Below the pieces are notes generated by a model. It was not told the DNA's origin. It ran no database searches and worked only from the letters and a program-made list of their open reading frames with translations. Positions 58,925 through 64,000 of a stretch of DNA of 64,000 nucleotides are shown piece after piece. This DNA comes from Trifolium pratense (lineage: Eukaryota > Streptophyta > Magnoliopsida > Fabales > Fabaceae): positions 51,572,409-51,636,408 of the forward strand of contig NC_060065.1 of the NCBI RefSeq assembly GCF_020283565.1. The letters are read 5' to 3'. The number at the start of each line of letters is the position of its first letter. The first letter of the stretch is position 1. Position numbers and translations under genes: made by a program.

Positions 58925-60148
58925 CTACATCAGAAGCTCATTAACCCATCCAAGATCAGGAGCATCACCACCACCAACAACAACCTTATTATTCTCATTA
59001 TTTCCCAAAAACATCATTTTGTTATTAATCATCATGTTACTGTCATCAATATCATTGAAACTTGGTACTGTCAAATTCTGATGAATTGGTGAAAGAATAT
59101 TGAAATGTTGCTGTTGATTATCAAAAGAAGAAGGTGAAACAATAAACTGATTCTGATTCTGAATATGTTCCTCAGAGTTAAGAGGAATATCAAGATAACC
59201 CATGTTCATATTGTTCTGTATCTGATTCTGAAGTGCTTTAGCACCAGAAACAGGGGAAGAAGAAGAAGAAGATGAACCTTCATTGAAATTTAAACCATCA
59301 AATGAACCCAAAAGTTCAATAAGCATGTCTCTGTAACGAAGATTGTTACTATTAATCGAAGAACCGTAGCGTGAGAGAGATGAAACACCATTTCTTGGCT
59401 TCATCGGAGACATAGGAGGTGACACCGGCGGCGAAGAAAAATGAGACAAACCAAAAAGTGTTGAAGTTGGAGAGTCAATAGCACCATTACCACCACAATG
59501 ACAATACAAACAGCAATTGTTTGATTTTGAAGCAACATGGTTATTCAAAATCTTATTATTTTTCTTATTGCATGAAAAATGTTCATTTGAAGAAGATGAA
59601 GAAGTTACCGGAAGGATTCTTAATTGACGAGGAGTGTGTGCAAAGAAACAAACTTTTCTCTTACAATTTTTACCATCTTTGCAAGCTTCTGTTCTGTATC
59701 TAGCAGGATGAAGCCAGCATTCAAAAACTCCATGAGCAAATTCACAAGAATCACCGCGGTTACAGCTACCGCGGCGATACTCAGGACAAACAGTTCCTGA
59801 GTAATGAAACCGCCGTGGATCACGGCGGCGAGCTTTTTCACCAGGGTGTGCGAATGGACAGTCTGTCCAGTCGTGACTCCGGCTACGAGTGCACCGGCGG
59901 ACTTTGAATTCGTACATACGAAAATGATCGGACGAGTAAGGATCGTCCGAATCAGAGTCAGAATCATTATGTGGAAGGAACTTTTGAAGGATGGTGTCGT
60001 CGGAAAACATGTCGGCAGCGGTGGTGCTACGGCGGGTGAGGAGTTTTCTTGGTGGGATATCAATTTCTCTTAAGGATTTTTTGGGGGAGAGGGGTTGGTA
60101 AGAAGAATGAAACTTGTGTTGTTGTTGCTCAGCACAAATAGTAGTCAT
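58925..60148 (-). CDS. Plant RR-type tandem CCCH zinc finger protein, 407 aa, intronless
   Basis: RR-TZF proteins bind RNA, shuttle between nucleus and processing bodies, and act in ABA, GA and stress responses. The arginine-rich RR part is C86-x5-H92-x4-C97-x3-H101. The tandem fingers are C121-x7-C129-x5-C135-x3-H139, then 16 residues, then C156-x5-C162-x4-C167-x3-H171, exactly the plant consensus. The rest is Ser/Asn/Gln-rich, with [10 protein letters not shown] and [20 protein letters not shown]. No ankyrin repeats are present, so it belongs to the shorter AtTZF1-3-like group. The ATG at 60148 is preferred over the in-frame one at 60511 because a TATA box lies between them and the extra sequence is low-complexity leader. 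Confidence 0.93.
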   Translation of the reverse strand: MTTICAEQQQHKFHSSYQPLSPKKSLREIDIPPRKLLTRRSTTAADMFSDDTILQKFLPHNDSDSDSDDPYSSDHFRMYEFKVRRCTRSRSHDWTDCPFAHPGEKARRRDPRRFHYSGTVCPEYRRGSCNRGDSCEFAHGVFECWLHPARYRTEACKDGKNCKRKVCFFAHTPRQLRILPVTSSSSSNEHFSCNKKNNKILNNHVASKSNNCCLYCHCGGNGAIDSPTSTLFGLSHFSSPPVSPPMSPMKPRNGVSSLSRYGSSINSNNLRYRDMLIELLGSFDGLNFNEGSSSSSSSPVSGAKALQNQIQNNMNMGYLDIPLNSEEHIQNQNQFIVSPSSFDNQQQHFNILSPIHQNLTVPSFNDIDDSNMMINNKMMFLGNNENNKVVVGGGDAPDLGWVNELLM

Positions 60149-60280
60149 TGTGAATATAGGGAGGTGCAAATAGAAAAGAAGTGTGAAAAAATGAAAGAGG
60201 AGGTGGAAATATAGTAAAAATAGTAAAGAGAGAGTGTGATGTGTGTTATGTTGTGAAGGGAAAGAAGAGGTGAAAGAGTT

Positions 60281-60288
60281 ATTATATA
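60281..60288 (-). promoter_or_regulatory. TATA box of the CCCH gene
   Basis: The minus strand reads ccctatataataactc about 135 bp before the ATG, followed by a CT-rich leader. Confidence 0.6.
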
Positions 60289-61022
60289 GGGAGAGAAAGA
60301 GAAGAGAAAGAGAAAATTTAGAAAGGATGGTGACAAGGATGGGAATATGGGGTGAGAAGGGGGGTGCGTGGCTAAGTAGAATTTGAGAGTAACATGCAAA
60401 AGAGGGTATGTGGCAGTTTCTTAATTCATTAGGGTCACTTGTTTTGGCTATGTGTAATTCAATTACAAGTTCTATATTCAGAAATATATGTGTGCCATCA
60501 TAGGGTGACATGAAAATTCTAGATCACGATATGTATGTTTATTTATTTATTTATTTATTATTATACAATAGTACATACATACATAATGAGGTATGCATGC
60601 AATGCATCAATTTAATGTAGTACATTTGTTTTGCTAATTTGTCTTTTGGTTTTTGACCCCTTTGTCTTCATCGACTTAATATTAAGTCTATACTATATTG
60701 ATTGAAGTTATCTTAAACATCTCATTCATAACTTCATAGTCTAAAATTAAATAAATGCCTTTAAAAAAACTTAAATAATTTTTATTTAATACACTCTATT
60801 ATGTATTTTATACTTTTTTGGACAAATGTTATTATGTACATTTTCCTTTTTTTAAAAAAAAAATAAAAAATAAAAACTTAAGCGAGTTGAACATTTTGCG
60901 TTCACCTATTCAAGCTATAGACCTCGAAGTTCAAGAAACGTCTAAAAAGATATTTACAGATAGTCTGTTAGGTCTTCATGGTTAACATTGAAAGTTGAAC
61001 TCACACTTTTACGGTATATGAG

Positions 61023-61502
61023 CAGTAGCGGAGCCAGGGGTGGCCAGGCAGGGCCATGGCCCACCCCAAAATCACTGGAAATTACTAAAATACCCATGGT
61101 ATGTTAATAAAATTACACAAATGTACTATATATATTATTATACCGCGCTATATGTTAAGCCTTTTTGCAAACAGCGTAGCGGTTAGTGTGTGGCCATGGA
61201 ATTGGAAGGATCCTGGTTCAACGCTTGCATACTGCTTTTTTTACTCCTTTTCCTGTGTATTTTTAAAAATTTGTTGTTTTTCTGTTTTAATTTTAAAAAA
61301 AATCAAATAATACATATACATGCCTTTAAAAACAGTTGTTTTTCATATATACTTGATGTTTAAGGTATTTAATTAAATTTTTATATACAAAATAATTTTT
61401 ATATTTAATTTATATAATATTTTAGTGGTTTCTTTCGAAAATACAAGTAAAAAATTTAGTGGCCCATCCGAGTTTTTTTTCCTGGCTCCGCCACTGACAC
61501 TG
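61023..61502. mobile_element. 480-bp hAT-like element with exact 8-bp target duplication
   Basis: The ends cagtagcggagccagg and (inverted) cagtgtcagtggcggagccagg match except for six extra bases on the right. The flanks tatatgag at 61015-61022 and 61503-61510 are identical. A tRNA-like stretch (gcgtagcggttagtgtgt ... ggttcaacgc) lies inside. 60530-61010 has nothing recognised beyond a TTTA run at 60541-60558. Confidence 0.85.
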
Positions 61503-61732
61503 TATATGAGTTGACTCTTTATCGACTGAAGGCACTTTTCAAATGATTTATGATGATTTGGATAATTTATGTCAATGATGAGGATCGGGGCCAATCCAAC
61601 CGATGTAAAGGTCTAAAGCAAAATTTGTAATGAAACCTTAAAAACACAAGACTCATAAAAATAAATTAAAGGCATTAAACTTTGCAAAGTTCAACTTCGT
61701 TCACAAAGTAATTTCATTTCTTATTTTATACA

Positions 61733-62180
61733 ATTTTTAGATACCAACCAATCCACTTGAACCACTTATATCATGATCATGATAAGTTAATCGTTATCAC
61801 AGCTCATTTGTTTCAAAGTTAATAGAGTTCATTTGGATATGATAACTTTTGCTGAATTTAAATCGCACATGTTATACTAGTAGTGTACGTTTCAAAGCTA
61901 TTTGGTTCACTAGTAAACACTCTAATAAAACCAGAATAGAGATGCCTATATTACTATCTATGTTGTCCAATCATATTTTCAATCGAGTAAAGATCGAGGA
62001 CTTCTATCTTTTTGAAGGGTTTGGTCTCATAATTATATACAAAATGCTGATTGTATGCTTCTTTTTTGTGCCATTAGTACACCTTGTACTTTGCTTGTGC
62101 CTAATAAAATTATTTTGCCGATCAAAAAAAAAGTTCTATATGATCATGATAAGTGATTCAAGTGGATTGCTATCTAAAAA
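61733..62180. mobile_element. Probable inverted-repeat element carrying a LINE-like tail
   Basis: The left end tttttagataccaaccaatc and following ccacttgaaccactta match the right end in inverse (tttttagatagcaatccact). Between them, 62085-62128 (cttgtgcctaataaaattat followed by an A-run) looks like the 3' tail of a LINE. Boundaries are approximate. The 118-codon open frame here has no recognisable content. Confidence 0.5.
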
Positions 62181-62689
62181 TATTAGCAATAATGTGTTCT
62201 TCTAAAACTAAAAGTTAAAGTCATATCTAATTCCATAGTAGGACCGAGATAGTGATTTGATCGGTGTCAATTTGATAAAAGTAGATAAAACAAATAAGTT
62301 GATTTTAATGTTATGAGCATTTTTTCTTCAAATTATATATCGACCAAATCGTTCTCTCAAGCATTACAAATAAAAAGAACAAGTTTTTACTTTAGGAACC
62401 AATGTCAATCAATTTTATTTATCTTCAGCCAAATTCTAAATTTCCTCCATGAAACTAGAGAGCAATATAATAATACTATTATATTATGAACTAGCTGGAC
62501 ACCCGTGCGTCCGCACGGGAGTCGCGGCGTTGCCGCTCCTCCTTGATAACATGAAATGATAATTTACTGGAAAGTAATTCAAAAGATTAAAAAAAAATCA
62601 AAAAGGATATAATATTTGGTAAAAAAAAAATAGAAAAAGAACAATGGTAAAACCATCACAAAAAAACCTCATATATCCGTATTACTATA

Positions 62690-63680
62690 ATATAAATTTT
62701 GTTCAAAATAAATATATAAATATAGATAATGGAGAATTCATGAAAAAAAAATAGGCTACCTTATTAATATATTAGTAAAAACATCATCTTGTAAAAATAA
62801 CCAAAAACTTATGTCTGTGTATTCAATATATGAGTATAAATATAGTCCCGTAAAAATTATTAGAAAATAGGCAACCTTATTAATATGTTAGTGAAAATAT
62901 AGGTCTCACAAAAATTATCAAAATAATTAAGTCACCGTATTAAATATTAAATATGAGTATAACCCGTAAAATTGTAAAAAAAAAAATAGACAACATAAAA
63001 AATAAGTTTTCATGTTAATATATGAGTATAAATATAGGTTCCGCATATATTATAAAAGAACATGCAAGCTTATTAATATGAGTAAAAAACATAGGTCCCA
63101 CAAAAATTACACAAAACATTAGGTCATTGTATTAAAATATGAGTATAAATATAGATCTCACAAAAAATAGTAAAAAACTGAAAACTTTATTAATAAGAGT
63201 AAAAGCATATAGCCCTACATAAATCACACAAAAGATTAGATTCTTGTGTTAATATATGAGTATAAATATATGCCGTGTAAAAATTATGAAAAAATTGACA
63301 TCTTTATTAATATATTAATAAAAAACATAGGTCTCGTAAAAATCAACAAAATAATTAGATTCCTGTATTAATATATGATCTACTATAACCCGTAAAATTA
63401 TAAAAAAATTAAACAATTTTGTTAAATTATGATTAAAAATATAAATCTTGTAGAAATTAAAAACAAAAAAGGTTCTGGTATTAATATATGAGTATAAATA
63501 TGTGCTACATAAATTATTAAAGGACAGAAAATCTTATAAGGCCCGTAGATATAACCAAAAAAATTATGTTCCCATATTAATATGAATATAACCTATAAAT
63601 TATTAAAAAAAAAATAGATAACATAATATATTAGTAAAACACAAGTTCCGTGAGACTAAATATAAATTATGCATAATGTA
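62690..63680. repeat. AT-rich minisatellite inside the Helitron
   Basis: The phrases attaatatatgagtataaat and taggtctcacaaaaattac alternate at roughly 60-75 bp for about a dozen units with moderate divergence. Confidence 0.75.
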
Positions 63681-63861
63681 TTGGTCAATCTATTTCAAAA
63701 TAATGACCAATGTATTGATGACAAGTGGATTTTTTGTTCCGGTAAAATAAAAGGTAATTTATTTCTCAAAAAATTAATTAGTCCTTATATCAACAACAAA
63801 ATATCTTCAAAAAAAAACTTCTAAAAAAATGTCATTTATTTTTTAACTTTGTATTTAATTC

Positions 63862-63935
63862 TTTTTATTTAAACCAAAAATATCATCCGCACAACCCTGC
63901 AGAGACCAATCCCCTCGAGATGACTGAGAATTCTT
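63862..63935 (-). mobile_element. SINE third family, fragment
   Basis: It shares ccgcacaaccctgcagagac and the following aatcccctcgagatgactga with 35840-36027; the tRNA-like head is missing. Confidence 0.5.
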
Positions 63936-64000
63936 ATTGTTTTAGTCTCAACATTTTTTCAGAAGTTTTTCAATTTTTCTCCCACCATATTCTGATATTA

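Larger units (their letters stand above)
62491..64000 (-). mobile_element. Helitron, 3' part (5' end outside the window or not found)
   Basis: On the minus strand the sequence ends with an 8-bp perfect stem cccgtgcg/cgcacggg (62502-62519), 7 bp, then ctag and t (62490-62494). This is a textbook Helitron terminus. The body to the right is AT-rich, repetitive and non-coding, so the element is non-autonomous. A SINE-like piece near 63862 may mark its end or a nested insertion. Confidence 0.7.

Noticed and set aside
60149..60511. N-terminal extension of the CCCH protein to the ATG at 60511
   Set aside because: The added 121 residues are low-complexity Leu/Ser/His/Phe and cross a TATA box; the family starts near the chosen Met.
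61849..62205. 118-codon frame
   Set aside because: It lies in an inverted-repeat element with a LINE-like tail and has no recognisable domain.
1..64000. CRISPR arrays, bacterial operons, riboswitches, phage or integron structures
   Set aside because: Nothing on either strand fits; gene structure and repeats are those of a plant nucleus.

Overview
The window is nuclear DNA from a flowering plant, most likely a papilionoid legume close to Medicago (inference). It is AT-rich, its genes have many GT-AG introns, and small repeats fill the spaces: SINEs, MITEs, hAT-like, CACTA and Helitron ends, and retrotransposon remains. There are no operons, CRISPR arrays or bacterial genes.

Layout. 1-10.5 kb: three broken copies of a proton-pump-interactor (PPI)-like gene (A minus; B and C plus) around an intact three-exon gene of unknown function (2319-3658, minus). 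B carries a LINE and a SINE; C is cut after exon 2. 10.8-11.2 kb: a RALF peptide gene. 14.1-15.6 kb: an early-nodulin-like phytocyanin/arabinogalactan protein. 16-18.3 kb: a run of inverted-repeat transposons. 18.3-32.8 kb: three intronless GH51 alpha-L-arabinofuranosidase genes, all minus, separated by a dead copia element and several MITEs; copies 2 and 3 are nearly identical. 33-37 kb: hAT-like element, SINEs and a MITE. 37.5-42.4 kb: a 14-exon transmembrane RING-H2 ubiquitin ligase of the FLY1/FLY2 (Tul1) type. 43-46.5 kb: an organellar small-subunit rRNA fragment, a LINE remnant, a complete 303-bp TRIM retrotransposon with 77-bp LTRs, and a degenerate tandem array. 46.6-53.6 kb: a 10-exon RING1 Polycomb (PRC1) gene. 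54.6-55.1 kb: a lipid-transfer-type eight-cysteine protein. 55.3-56.2 kb: a probable solo LTR. 58.9-60.1 kb: a plant tandem CCCH zinc-finger gene. 62.5-64 kb: the 3' part of a Helitron filled with a minisatellite.

The genes do not form one pathway. Several act at the cell wall or apoplast (three arabinofuranosidases, the arabinogalactan-like protein, the RALF peptide, the LTP, and indirectly the FLY ligase through pectin), but I see no evidence that they are co-regulated. I found no clearly new biochemical system. The most informative structures are the intronless GH51 array, the PPI pseudogene cluster with a stop codon shared by two copies, the miniature LTR retrotransposon, and MITEs with exact target-site duplications. 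Exon borders were read by eye from splice signals and protein continuity.
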